Below are positions 8,383 through 16,317 of a DNA stretch of 64,000 bases, piece after piece. Position numbers and translations under genes: made by a program. Source of the stretch: Marinococcus luteus_A. GTDB lineage: Bacteria; Bacillota; Bacilli; Bacillales; Marinococcaceae. The notes under the pieces were generated by a model. It saw only the letters and a list, made by a program, of their open reading frames with translations. It was not told the origin of the DNA and made no database searches. The DNA lies in assembly GCF_034497705.1 (NCBI RefSeq), contig NZ_JAXRUV010000005.1, positions 62,001-126,000 on the forward strand. The letters run 5' to 3'. Position 1 is the first letter of the stretch, and each line of letters opens with the position of its first letter.

Positions 8383-9288
8383 TTAGAATGCGTCCATAAA
8401 CTGCAGGATAGCCGGTCCGAGAAGTACGATAAATAACGTGGGGAAAATAAACAGGACAAGAGGGAACATCATTTTGATCGGGGCCTTCATCGCTGCTTCC
8501 TCTGCGCGCTGACGCCGGCCTTCCCGAACGTCCTCCGCCTGAACCTTTAATACATTTACCATTCCAATACCAAGCTTTTCCGCCTGAATGATATTGTATA
8601 TAAAAGCGTTCAGTTCATCGACTGTGAGCCTTTCCTTCATCCCGTTCAGGGCATCTTTTCTCGTTCGGCCAAGCCGGAGCTCTTCCAGGCAGACTTTAAA
8701 TTCATCAATCAGGACCCCGCTTTTCCTGGCGGTTACATTATTCAGGGCCGCGTCAAACCCGAGCCCTGATTCCAAACAAATTGTGAGGAGGTCCAGTACA
8801 TCGGGGAGTTCTTTCAAAGCTTGTTTGTTTCGCTTTGAGGCTTTCATTTTTAAGTAATAGTTGGGCATCAACCAGCCGAATCCAAGTGCGAATACCACCA
8901 TCAGTAAAGCGGGAAGCAGCTCTGCCGATGCCGCCCATGATAAAACAACCGCAGCCAGAGGAAGAGTGACCATGAGAATTCCACGGAAGATATTAAAATC
9001 TACAGGATTACATCCAAAGGGACGTCCTGCCTGCAGCAGCCGTTGTTCAAGCTCTGTGACTTTACCGCGGTTCATCCTTCGCTGATAAAGCTTTTTTATC
9101 TTTTTCCACCCCGGCTGCACGACACGCTCGAAAAACGTTGGATTTTCTTCTGTCTCTTCTCCCTGATCAGGATAAAAGTATGTCTGGATCCGGCGCTCAA
9201 TTACGTTTGCCTTGTCAAAGCGGTAGCTGAGCAGGGTGTAGACAGACAGGGTTATAAAGGAAAAAAAAGCAGCATATAAGATGACCAT
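8383..9288 (-). CDS. tadC: Tad pilus inner-membrane platform protein TadC
   Basis: A GspF-type (T2SS F domain) protein of 301 residues: an N-terminal membrane helix, two more near the middle, a cytoplasmic helical F domain (about residues 155-275, LPDVLDLLTICLESGLGFDAA), and a C-terminal helix. With TadB it forms the platform on which the TadA ATPase works. The ATG lies five bases past the tadB stop, and its ribosome site (GAGGTG) overlaps the end of tadB, so translation is coupled. It is the last gene of the Tad unit. Confidence 0.92.
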   Translation of the reverse strand: MVILYAAFFSFITLSVYTLLSYRFDKANVIERRIQTYFYPDQGEETEENPTFFERVVQPGWKKIKKLYQRRMNRGKVTELEQRLLQAGRPFGCNPVDFNIFRGILMVTLPLAAVVLSWAASAELLPALLMVVFALGFGWLMPNYYLKMKASKRNKQALKELPDVLDLLTICLESGLGFDAALNNVTARKSGVLIDEFKVCLEELRLGRTRKDALNGMKERLTVDELNAFIYNIIQAEKLGIGMVNVLKVQAEDVREGRRQRAEEAAMKAPIKMMFPLVLFIFPTLFIVLLGPAILQFMDAF

Positions 9289-9290
9289 TT

Positions 9291-10241
9291 CTACACCTCA
9301 ATCGTCGTAATTTTCCGGACTAGAAGAAAGCCTATGATACCGCCTATTGCCGCCGCAGCTAGCATCATTCTGCCAATGGGTTCGATAAATAACGTGGTTA
9401 TATACTCAGGGTTTATTACATAAATTAACGCTCCTAGCCCTACCGGGAGAAGACTGATAATAATACCGGAAAGCCGCCCCTGGGCCGTGAGCGTTTTTAC
9501 CTGATTGGCTATTTTTTCCCGTTCTCTCGTCGTTTCTACAATTTTATCCAGCAGGTAAGCAAGGTTCCCCCCGACCTGACGCTGAATCAAAAGGGCCTCG
9601 ACGAGAAGCTCGAGATCTCCGCTCGGCATACGGCGCTTCCAATTATTCAATGCTTCTTCCATCGTACTTCCGTATTGAATTTCCTTCAGCACCAGATGAA
9701 CTTCCTCTTTAATCGGCGGGTCCGATTCCTCAGAGACCATCTTGAGGGACTGCTGGAAGCTGTGACCTGCGCGAAGTGAGCCAATGATGGTCGTCAGCAT
9801 ATCAGGAAGCATCTGATTAAATTGCTGCAGACGCTTTGATTGTTTTTTCTTCAGCCAGACAGAGGGAATAACATAGCCAACGATCCCTCCGATAGCTAAT
9901 GTACCAATAAGGTTTGTAAGCAGATAAAATAATCCTGCGCTGATAATTACTGCAAACCACCGGAGCACCCGGAATTCTTCTGCTCTCATCGGTACGCCTG
10001 CAGCGCTCAGCTGTTGCTCCAGCAGTTCCTTCTTCCGTGTTGGCTTTTTCTTACGAATTAAAAGCAGCTTGAGCTTTTCATTTGCTTCACGAAGGTAACC
10101 CTTTAAAGAAAACGGTTTTTTCGGAACTTCAGCCTCTCCCTCCGCTTCTCCCGAAGTACTGGAGGAAACGGCAAGACTTCCTGCAGCGACCAGAAGAAAG
10201 CAGGTGAGAAACATACAAATGAATAAAAGAGTTAAAAGCAC
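9291..10241 (-). CDS. tadB: Tad pilus inner-membrane platform protein TadB
   Basis: A GspF-domain protein with an N-terminal membrane helix, a basic cytoplasmic stretch, two central helices, the F domain (LPDMLTTIIGSLRAGHSFQQS) and a C-terminal helix. The frame stays open far into tadA. I chose the GTG at 10241 because it begins one base after the tadA stop and lies behind GGATGGTGG, and it gives the usual length of about 316 residues. An ATG at 10214 is also possible. Starts further upstream would overlap tadA and add residues that do not look like TadB. Confidence 0.88.
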   Translation of the reverse strand: MLLTLLFICMFLTCFLLVAAGSLAVSSSTSGEAEGEAEVPKKPFSLKGYLREANEKLKLLLIRKKKPTRKKELLEQQLSAAGVPMRAEEFRVLRWFAVIISAGLFYLLTNLIGTLAIGGIVGYVIPSVWLKKKQSKRLQQFNQMLPDMLTTIIGSLRAGHSFQQSLKMVSEESDPPIKEEVHLVLKEIQYGSTMEEALNNWKRRMPSGDLELLVEALLIQRQVGGNLAYLLDKIVETTREREKIANQVKTLTAQGRLSGIIISLLPVGLGALIYVINPEYITTLFIEPIGRMMLAAAAIGGIIGFLLVRKITTIEV

Positions 10242-10242
10242 G

Positions 10243-11652
10243 TTAATCCACCATCCGTTCTGAAAAAAGCGAAGGCGGAAGATAAATACCATCATGCTCC
10301 ATCTGCTCGTAAAATTGCGGGCGGACACCGGTAGGCACGAGTTTGCCGATGATTTTTCCATTTTCATCAACACTCTCCTGCTGAAACGTAAAGATTTCCT
10401 GCAGTACGATAATATCGCCTTCCATCGCCTGCACTTCTGTAATGCTCGTAATCCGGCGTGTTCCGTCCCGCAGGCGGGATTGCTGGATGATAACATCGAG
10501 AGCCCCGGCGATCTGCTCACGAATCGCCCGTATCGGCAGATCCATCCCAGCCATCAGCACCATTGTTTCAAGCCGGGAGAGCATATCTCTCGGGCTGTTC
10601 GCGTGACCTGTGGCAAGAGAGCCGTCGTGCCCTGTGTTCATCGCCTGCAGCATATCAAGCGCCTCCCCGCTCCGGACCTCGCCTATCACAATGCGGTCCG
10701 GACGCATCCTTAATGAGTTCCGTACCAGGTCCCTGATGGAGATGGCACCTTTGCCTTCAATGTTCGGCGGCCGTGTTTCCAGTGAAACGACGTGCTCCTG
10801 CCCCAGCTGCAGCTCGGCGGCATCCTCAATCGTTACAATGCGATCTTCATTGGAGATAAAGGAGGACAGGACGTTCAGCGTAGTAGTTTTCCCGGATCCT
10901 GTGCCTCCACTGACAAATATGTTCAGCTTGGCCTGCACACAGGCATCAATAAAATCGGCCATTTCTTCGGTCAGCGTACCAAAGTTCACAAGATCATGGA
11001 TCGTAAAAGGATCCTTGGCAAATTTCCTTATAGTTATTGTCGGGCCGCCCAGTGCAAGAGGAGGGATAATAGCATTCACCCGGGACCCGTCCTGCAGCCG
11101 TGCATCCACCATCGGGCTGCTTTCATCCACCCGGCGTCCGAGCGGGGCTACAATCTTTTCAAGCACCTGCATGACGTGCTCGTTATCCCGAAATACAACG
11201 TCTGTCAGGGTCAGTTTTCCGTTCCGTTCCACGTATACTTTGTCCGGACCATTCACCATGACCTCTGAAACATCTTCATCTAGCAGCAGCGGATTAATCG
11301 GTCCGTAGCCTGTTAAATCATTTTTAATATCTTCGATCAGCACGGCCCGTTCCCTGATAGGCGGCAGCTGCTCGTTTTCTTCAATCACTTCCGAGATAAT
11401 GTCTTCAAGCTCCGGTACGACCTCCTCCACATCATCATTTTTCCGTTCCTTTAAAATGTGTTTAAATACCAGGCTTTTCACTTCTGCATGACCTGGAGAA
11501 AATGCCGGCTTAGCTGGCTTTTCCTTAACTTTTTCTTCTTGAGCAGGTTTCACTTCAGGCTTTTCCGGAGAAGCTTTTTGCTTTTCTTCCGGAGCAGGAG
11601 AAGCCTCGGGCTCCGGTTTATTTTTTGCTTCTAAACGATTCAGTAGCCCCAT
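10243..11652 (-). CDS. tadA: Tad pilus assembly ATPase TadA (CpaF family)
   Basis: A secretion-type hexameric ATPase of 469 residues. A Pro/Lys/Glu-rich N-terminal tail (about 1-55) leads into the CpaF N-terminal domain, then Walker A GGTGSGKTT (residues ~249-257), Asp box and Walker B (DRIVIGEVRSGEALDML), and a His box (TGHDGSLATGHANSPR). It powers pilin polymerisation through TadB and TadC. The ATG overlaps the tadZ stop (TAATG), so the two are translationally coupled. Confidence 0.95.
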   Translation of the reverse strand: MGLLNRLEAKNKPEPEASPAPEEKQKASPEKPEVKPAQEEKVKEKPAKPAFSPGHAEVKSLVFKHILKERKNDDVEEVVPELEDIISEVIEENEQLPPIRERAVLIEDIKNDLTGYGPINPLLLDEDVSEVMVNGPDKVYVERNGKLTLTDVVFRDNEHVMQVLEKIVAPLGRRVDESSPMVDARLQDGSRVNAIIPPLALGGPTITIRKFAKDPFTIHDLVNFGTLTEEMADFIDACVQAKLNIFVSGGTGSGKTTTLNVLSSFISNEDRIVTIEDAAELQLGQEHVVSLETRPPNIEGKGAISIRDLVRNSLRMRPDRIVIGEVRSGEALDMLQAMNTGHDGSLATGHANSPRDMLSRLETMVLMAGMDLPIRAIREQIAGALDVIIQQSRLRDGTRRITSITEVQAMEGDIIVLQEIFTFQQESVDENGKIIGKLVPTGVRPQFYEQMEHDGIYLPPSLFSERMVD

Positions 11653-12479
11653 TATTTATCGTCCCCTGGTTTCGCCTTTGTTTTTCGCAGCAGTCGATGA
11701 AGAAAGGTTCGGGAAGAAGCAGAAGACCGTTCCTGCGCAGCAGGCAGAAGTGTTTTCCCTATAAGCTTTATCCTTTTGGAAATCTCTGCTTTTGGATGGT
11801 CGATCACAAACGGCCTCCCGGTGTCCATGGCCGTAACGACCCGGCTGCTGTCATCCGGCATATAAAACAGTTCGTTCACTGCAAAAAGGTCTGAAAAGTC
11901 CTGCCCGGCCAATTTTCCTTTAACGGTCGCCCGGTTGACCACCACGCTACATTTATCCTTTAGTCCAAGTGCCTGAAGGGCTTCAACCATCAGGCTCGTA
12001 TTTTTTAATGGAGCCATTCCATTGGTGGTCACGATGAAAATATCATCCGCCTGTTCAATAAAGGCCAGACTGCGGTCATTCAGTCCGGCAGCTGCTTCGA
12101 CGACTACCAGGTCGTTATCCTGTTTTAACGAAGCTCCTATAGTGGACAGCTGCCTTTCGTCTATAAGATCTGCCAACTCCGGCCGGGGCGGCGCTGCCAG
12201 TACATGGAACCCCTTTTCATGCTTAATACAAAAGTTCTGCAGACGGTCTTTTTGTACAGGCTTTGCTGCATCCAGAATGGTTGAATACGGCTCTATATCC
12301 AGCGCAAGCGCAAGATCCCCAAACTGCAGATCACCATCCACAACAGTCACTTTCTGGTTCTGGGAAGCAAGATAAACAGCAAGGTTCGCCGTCAGTATCG
12401 TTCGTCCCGTGCCGCCGGAAGCACTGCATACCACAGCCATCTTCCCCTGGTCTGCTCTCCGGTCAGTTGATTGTTCCAC
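11652..12479 (-). CDS. tadZ: TadZ/CpaE-like P-loop protein with altered Walker A
   Basis: A MinD/ParA-like protein that in Tad systems localises the apparatus. The N-terminus VVCSASGGTGRTILTANLA replaces the deviant Walker A KGGxGKT by SGGTGRT (residues 21-27), so both lysines are missing (Ser and Arg instead). The switch strand VVDGDLQFGD is kept. The start is GTG behind GGGGAG, six bases away. It sits between cpaB and tadA with tiny gaps. Loss of both lysines suggests weak or no ATPase activity; this is known for some TadZ proteins and is an inference here. Confidence 0.85.
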   Translation of the reverse strand: MEQSTDRRADQGKMAVVCSASGGTGRTILTANLAVYLASQNQKVTVVDGDLQFGDLALALDIEPYSTILDAAKPVQKDRLQNFCIKHEKGFHVLAAPPRPELADLIDERQLSTIGASLKQDNDLVVVEAAAGLNDRSLAFIEQADDIFIVTTNGMAPLKNTSLMVEALQALGLKDKCSVVVNRATVKGKLAGQDFSDLFAVNELFYMPDDSSRVVTAMDTGRPFVIDHPKAEISKRIKLIGKTLLPAAQERSSASSRTFLHRLLRKTKAKPGDDK

Positions 12480-12482
12480 GCT

Positions 12483-13661
12483 TTACTCCCCGCTTTCTTC
12501 AAACTGGGTAATCCGGTTGCTGATCCACCCGGAGCTGTCTTCTCCGTATTCTACAAATACCCAAGTCCTGTTTTCTTCATCCTGTTCAAACTGGTCCGTG
12601 TACTCCAGCCGGGTGCTGCTGTTCACCACTTCCGTTACTGAGGCATCCAGGCTCGGCGACTCCCGGATATTGGCGCGGTACGTGTATGGCGATAGCTGTA
12701 AGGATTCCTGAATATCTCCAGCAGAAGATTCTTCTTCCGATTGTGCAGGGGCCTCATCTCCCGGCACCGTTTCCTCATCCGTTTCGTTACCTTCATCTTC
12801 GGAAGACCCTGTTTCATCTTCTTCAGGAAGGGGCTGTTCTTCGGCTTCCTGACTACTGTCGGCCGCATCATCTTCATTTGGTTCTGTATCCTCTTCAGTG
12901 TTTTCTTCTACAGAAGGGGCAATAACTTCCACTGAATTATCAGACGATTCCCCCGGCCCGCTCCCTTCGGTGGCCTGGCTGTATATGGACAGGTGCAGAT
13001 CCCCGTCACCCTGGTTGGCGTTCGCTATCTGCGCCGCCCCTTCCTGCGTCAGCTCGAGAGTTACTGCCTGGTACTCTGTGGTTTCCTCTTCCGTACTTTC
13101 TCCATCTTCCTCCTCAGAAGAAGCACCGGTAGTTTCCTGAAAACGTTCACCTACCGCAAGCACCTTTGCCTGTTCGACCAGCACCTCTGTTTGCATCTCG
13201 CCGTCTTCATTTTCCCTAGTGGACAAAACATCAACATAGTCGTCCGGCTCCAGCAGGTACGACACGGATTCTTCATAATCCACGTTGACCGATACTCCCC
13301 GTCTTCCCTCTTCCACCTGCTGGGCCAGCGGGGCATCGCTGTCGTCAGCGCTTTGGAAGTGATTGTCCAAAATAACTTCCTCATCCGCCAGATCCGATTC
13401 CGCATAAGTACCGGTCACATCCCCGGGCTCACGGATGGCATTCGGGTGCATCTGCTCTTCCGGTATTTCGACCACTTCCACCATGTCTCCGGTAATTCTC
13501 GTTCCTTCTTCAATCGCTTCTGTTGCCGCGACCACTTCTGTAATTTGCGTGTCTGTCTCTTCTGCTTCCTCCGGTCCGTCTCTTGTAACAAATATGTAGA
13601 AAATAAACGTCGTTATCACGCCGGCTATTAAAGCGAACAGCAACAGTTTTTTTGGCTTCAT
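12483..13661 (-). CDS. cpaB: CpaB/RcpC-like pilus protein with acidic linker and SH3-like tail
   Basis: The N-terminus MKPKKLLLFALIAGVI is a membrane anchor. A SAF/CpaB domain follows (about 43-110, VAATEAIEEGTRITGDMV), then an RcpC-like region to about 225. Next is a ~100-residue stretch of almost only Glu, Asp, Ser and Thr, and finally a C-terminal domain of about 60 residues with the bacterial SH3 pattern (YRANIRESPSLDASV, then WVFVEY and GWIS). CpaB proteins act outside the membrane in Flp pilus export. The wall-binding SH3-like tail and acidic linker fit anchoring to a Gram-positive wall in a salty medium, which is inference. Flanked by tadG and tadZ with gaps of 12 and 3 bases. Confidence 0.85.
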   Translation of the reverse strand: MKPKKLLLFALIAGVITTFIFYIFVTRDGPEEAEETDTQITEVVAATEAIEEGTRITGDMVEVVEIPEEQMHPNAIREPGDVTGTYAESDLADEEVILDNHFQSADDSDAPLAQQVEEGRRGVSVNVDYEESVSYLLEPDDYVDVLSTRENEDGEMQTEVLVEQAKVLAVGERFQETTGASSEEEDGESTEEETTEYQAVTLELTQEGAAQIANANQGDGDLHLSIYSQATEGSGPGESSDNSVEVIAPSVEENTEEDTEPNEDDAADSSQEAEEQPLPEEDETGSSEDEGNETDEETVPGDEAPAQSEEESSAGDIQESLQLSPYTYRANIRESPSLDASVTEVVNSSTRLEYTDQFEQDEENRTWVFVEYGEDSSGWISNRITQFEESGE

Positions 13662-13673
13662 GTTATCCCATCC

Positions 13674-14570
13674 CTACTGAGTCATTCTGGTTGTGTATGC
13701 CCCCCGGTTGGCACTTCCTTCTACTATAGTACCGCTGTCCACCCGCTTAATAAATCTTCCCCGGACCGAATCATCATTCTTACCCATGCGATCCTCCAGG
13801 TAAAAATAGGCGAATCCTCGTATTTCCACTTCTCTGTAATTGTCCTTGTTTCCAATGGGAGCATATACCGGGATGAGCATGATTCTGTCGCAGTCACGAT
13901 CATATTCGTTTCCATCCGGGCAGTCGTCGATGCGGTGATTGACTCCCCGCTCCGTAGGACCCGAAATGTTACCTGTCTGTGTATTAACTTCGTCCCCGAC
14001 ACGCAGAGGCTCATCGTAGCCTTCTTTTAATGTTTCTTCGTACGTTTTAGCGCCCGGCCCTTCCAACGCCAGAATGCCGAAATTCCCACCTGAAGAATCG
14101 CCGGAATCCACCTTCAGATCATACGTTTCGTCAAAAACCAGATTCGTTTCTTCATTGATGCCAAATGGAGCAGCTCCTGCCGCTTCCCCGACAGCACCCA
14201 CCTCCACTTTGGCTTCCGCATTAATATCCACCGTTTCCATCCCGAATAAAGAAGAAAAAAACACGTCGGTGGGGCGTTCCAGCTCCACCCGTACCGACTG
14301 TTCCTCCGAAACATCCATATCAAATAAGCTTTCCGATTCCCCGTGCGCGTCCAGCACTTCATCTACTACGTTTGAAACCTCTTCCTCGGAATTCATTAAT
14401 TCCTGAGCGCCGGATAAAGCAGTCGCATTCACCGTTTTCTGCAGACTGCTCTGCGTTTTGTATAAATGACCGCCGTCAATGACCACCCCGCACATCGCTG
14501 TTGCTATTCCGAGACCTAGCGCCATAAGAATTAAAGCGTTCCCCTTTTCATTTTTTATCCATGCCTTCAT
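13674..14570 (-). CDS. tadG: TadG-like pseudopilin-associated protein
   Basis: The N-terminus KNEKGNALILMALGLGIATAM is the TadE/TadG-type prepilin-like helix, followed by the typical DGGHLYKTQSSLQKTVNATAL segment. The remaining ~240 residues are extracellular, rich in Asp and Glu, with a pair of cysteines in DDCPDGNEYDRDCD. I prefer the ATG at 14570 behind GGTGGAG over the GTG at 14579 that overlaps the tadE stop. TadG-type proteins are minor pilus or assembly components. The variable middle region does not match anything I recognise. Confidence 0.85.
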   Translation of the reverse strand: MKAWIKNEKGNALILMALGLGIATAMCGVVIDGGHLYKTQSSLQKTVNATALSGAQELMNSEEEVSNVVDEVLDAHGESESLFDMDVSEEQSVRVELERPTDVFFSSLFGMETVDINAEAKVEVGAVGEAAGAAPFGINEETNLVFDETYDLKVDSGDSSGGNFGILALEGPGAKTYEETLKEGYDEPLRVGDEVNTQTGNISGPTERGVNHRIDDCPDGNEYDRDCDRIMLIPVYAPIGNKDNYREVEIRGFAYFYLEDRMGKNDDSVRGRFIKRVDSGTIVEGSANRGAYTTRMTQ

Positions 14571-14575
14571 AAAGG

Positions 14576-14947
14576 TCACTCCACCCTTATCGTTGAATTC
14601 GTTTCGATCGTATAGGGAATAGAATAATCTCCCAGCAAATTAAAAATGGACGACGGATAAGCCGTCTCCACCGTCATGTAGTCTCCGGAGTTTCGGTTTT
14701 CCGGTGTGATCGTAACAGAAAGCTCATCGGGGTTCCCGCTGTCAAAATTCTCTGTGACGTAACTGCTAATTGCTTCATCGTCCTCTCCGAAGCTGCCGAT
14801 CCGGACTGCTTCTTGGGTAATGAGTTCGAGCTCCTGATGCGTATAGAGCACCCGCCCGAAATCCACCATCCCAATAAGCAGTGCAATAATGAGCGGAAGA
14901 ACGAGCGCAAATTCAACCAGCGACTGTCCGTCTTCCTGCCTCCACAT
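14576..14947 (-). CDS. tadE: TadE-family minor pseudopilin
   Basis: A protein of 123 residues starting MWRQEDGQSLVEFALVLPL, the classic TadE motif: GQS-x-VEFA followed by a long hydrophobic helix. The rest is a small extracellular domain. TadE is processed by the prepilin peptidase and acts in pilus initiation. The ATG directly follows the stop codon of the prepilin peptidase gene, with no spacer, so it is translationally coupled. Confidence 0.93.
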   Translation of the reverse strand: MWRQEDGQSLVEFALVLPLIIALLIGMVDFGRVLYTHQELELITQEAVRIGSFGEDDEAISSYVTENFDSGNPDELSVTITPENRNSGDYMTVETAYPSSIFNLLGDYSIPYTIETNSTIRVE

Positions 14948-15457
14948 TTAAAACAGCATCCCTTCCGTAAATAAGTTCACAGCGGCACCGAGAGCTATAG
15001 CCACACCGTACGGGTACGTTTTCGAAAGTGATTGTCTGGACAATCCTCCCGGCGCCCTCGTTCCGCTTTTTATATGAGTAAGTTTGTAAAAGAATGATTT
15101 CAGAATATTTTTGTTGCGAAGCAGCACAATAAGTCCCATCAGTGCGCCGAGAAGCGCGATGAAAATAAAGGACTGCAGCACGAATGTGCCGCCTTTCAGT
15201 GCCCCCACTAATGCCAGCAGCTTTACATCTCCTGCTCCCATGCCACCCATGGCGTATGGAATAAACAAAAGGGCAAAGCCAATCAAAAATCCAAGGAAGG
15301 AATGAAACAGCCCTTCCCACCCTGACACTGCCCCGTGGAAAATAAACGCGAGCAGCATGGCCGGAAACAGAACTTTATTATAAATTTTTCGTTCCTTTAT
15401 ATCTGTAATCGCACAGATAAGCAGAACCGCGATTAGGATCCAATCGATAAGTCCCAA
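14948..15457 (-). CDS. tadV: Prepilin peptidase, A24 family (TadV/CpaA)
   Basis: A membrane aspartic peptidase of 169 residues with six predicted helices. The catalytic pair is visible: Asp in CAITDIKERKIYN (residue ~19) and Asp in GGMGAGDVKLLALVGA (~77). It cleaves Flp and TadE/G leader peptides at the membrane. The start codon is TTG, behind AAGGAAGGG; the nearby ATG is in another frame. A hairpin lies between this gene and the pilin gene. Confidence 0.92.
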   Translation of the reverse strand: MGLIDWILIAVLLICAITDIKERKIYNKVLFPAMLLAFIFHGAVSGWEGLFHSFLGFLIGFALLFIPYAMGGMGAGDVKLLALVGALKGGTFVLQSFIFIALLGALMGLIVLLRNKNILKSFFYKLTHIKSGTRAPGGLSRQSLSKTYPYGVAIALGAAVNLFTEGMLF

Positions 15458-15497
15458 GCTTCATCCCTTCCTTTCAGTTTTGACTTAGTGAGGTATT

Positions 15498-15531
15498 TAA
15501 TGGACCCTCCCAAGCATGGAAGGGTCCATTA
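15498..15531 (-). other. Intercistronic hairpin between flp and tadV
   Basis: AATGGACCCT(C)CC pairs with GG(A)AGGGTCCATT, a 13-bp stem with one mismatch. It lies 10 bases after the pilin stop and lacks a strong T run on the minus strand. It probably acts as a partial terminator or 3'-end stabiliser of pilin mRNA. Confidence 0.65.
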
Positions 15532-15540
15532 AATTCTTAA

Positions 15541-15732
15541 TTATTCGGGGGTTTCGGCATCTTCGGGATTTGTCAGACCATCTGTGACGTCCCCAAGTAT
15601 GGTATTTATTTCGTCACCGAGAGTTACTATGGCTGCAATAACTGCAACCGCAATCAACCCTAGAATTAAACCGTACTCTGTCATGCCCTGTCCTTCTTCT
15701 TCCACTACCAAATTTTTAAAAATTTCGACCAT
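15541..15732 (-). CDS. flp: Flp-type major pilin
   Basis: A 63-residue protein: MVEIFKNLVVEEEGQGMTEY, then a hydrophobic helix and a short acidic tail ending in EDAETPE. The G-x-x-x-EY signature with Glu and Tyr after the processing site is that of Flp pilins. The ATG at 15732 has AAGGAGAG nine bases upstream; a longer upstream extension of the frame overlaps the DUF192 gene and is not pilin-like. The mature pilin would begin near the Met-Thr-Glu-Tyr, exposing a ~45-residue subunit. Second gene of the Tad unit. Confidence 0.92.
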   Translation of the reverse strand: MVEIFKNLVVEEEGQGMTEYGLILGLIAVAVIAAIVTLGDEINTILGDVTDGLTNPEDAETPE

Positions 15733-15784
15733 TCTGAACACTCTCCTTCTAATTGTAAATAATTGCTTGTCTAAGAGAATCGAG

Positions 15785-16150
15785 TCAACTAATCCGCCGG
15801 CTGGAAGCTTCTTCAAGAGCAAGAACGTCGCCGGGTGCAAGGTCTGCTGCCTGAATGCTTCCCGCAGGAAGCTCGATGACCGACGCAGTACCTTTTACCT
15901 TTTTTCCGATTTTCCCTGGGTGCAGTTCTTCGTCCACTTCAAGCACTTCCATCTCCCGGCTGAGATAGAGCACATCTACAGGGAACTTCATCCAAAAGGT
16001 ATGAATCGATGGACAAGGGGAAATATGAAGGCCGGAATTAGCCGGGAAATGCTTTTTGAACATTAATCCCCTGAATCGCTGATAAAAATTGTATGCCCCT
16101 GCCACATTTTCCGCTATCACCTGTCTGGAATGAAGAACTACCAACTTCAA
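15785..16150 (-). CDS. DUF192-family protein at the head of the Tad unit
   Basis: A 121-residue protein with the DUF192 pattern: RFRGLMFKKHFP, then CPSIHTFWMKFPVDVLYL, VLEVDEELHPGK, and the VIELPAGSIQAADLAPGD end. The start is TTG, behind AACAGGAGGTG. DUF192 genes often lie in or beside Tad loci, but the function is not established. There is no signal peptide and no membrane helix. It is separated from flp by about 50 bases and is probably cotranscribed, as the first gene of the locus. Confidence 0.85.
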   Translation of the reverse strand: MKLVVLHSRQVIAENVAGAYNFYQRFRGLMFKKHFPANSGLHISPCPSIHTFWMKFPVDVLYLSREMEVLEVDEELHPGKIGKKVKGTASVIELPAGSIQAADLAPGDVLALEEASSRRIS

Positions 16151-16317
16151 ATGCCTGGCACCTCCTGTTAAACATGCTCATTTCTTTAGAATCAAGCCTT
16201 TTGGCTTATGTATTAATTATACCCCGTGAATTTATTGTAAAATATCCCCTGCTGTTCCTGTTATACGGTATATTTAATAGGTTATAACTCCTACTTATGC
16301 TCCTATTTTTACTCATT

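Noticed and set aside
10610..11308. Plus-strand frame of 232 codons opposite tadA
   Set aside because: Serine- and proline-rich shadow opposite conserved ATPase motifs.
12993..13631. Plus-strand frame of 212 codons opposite cpaB
   Set aside because: It exists because the acidic linker has a biased codon pattern; no start signal.
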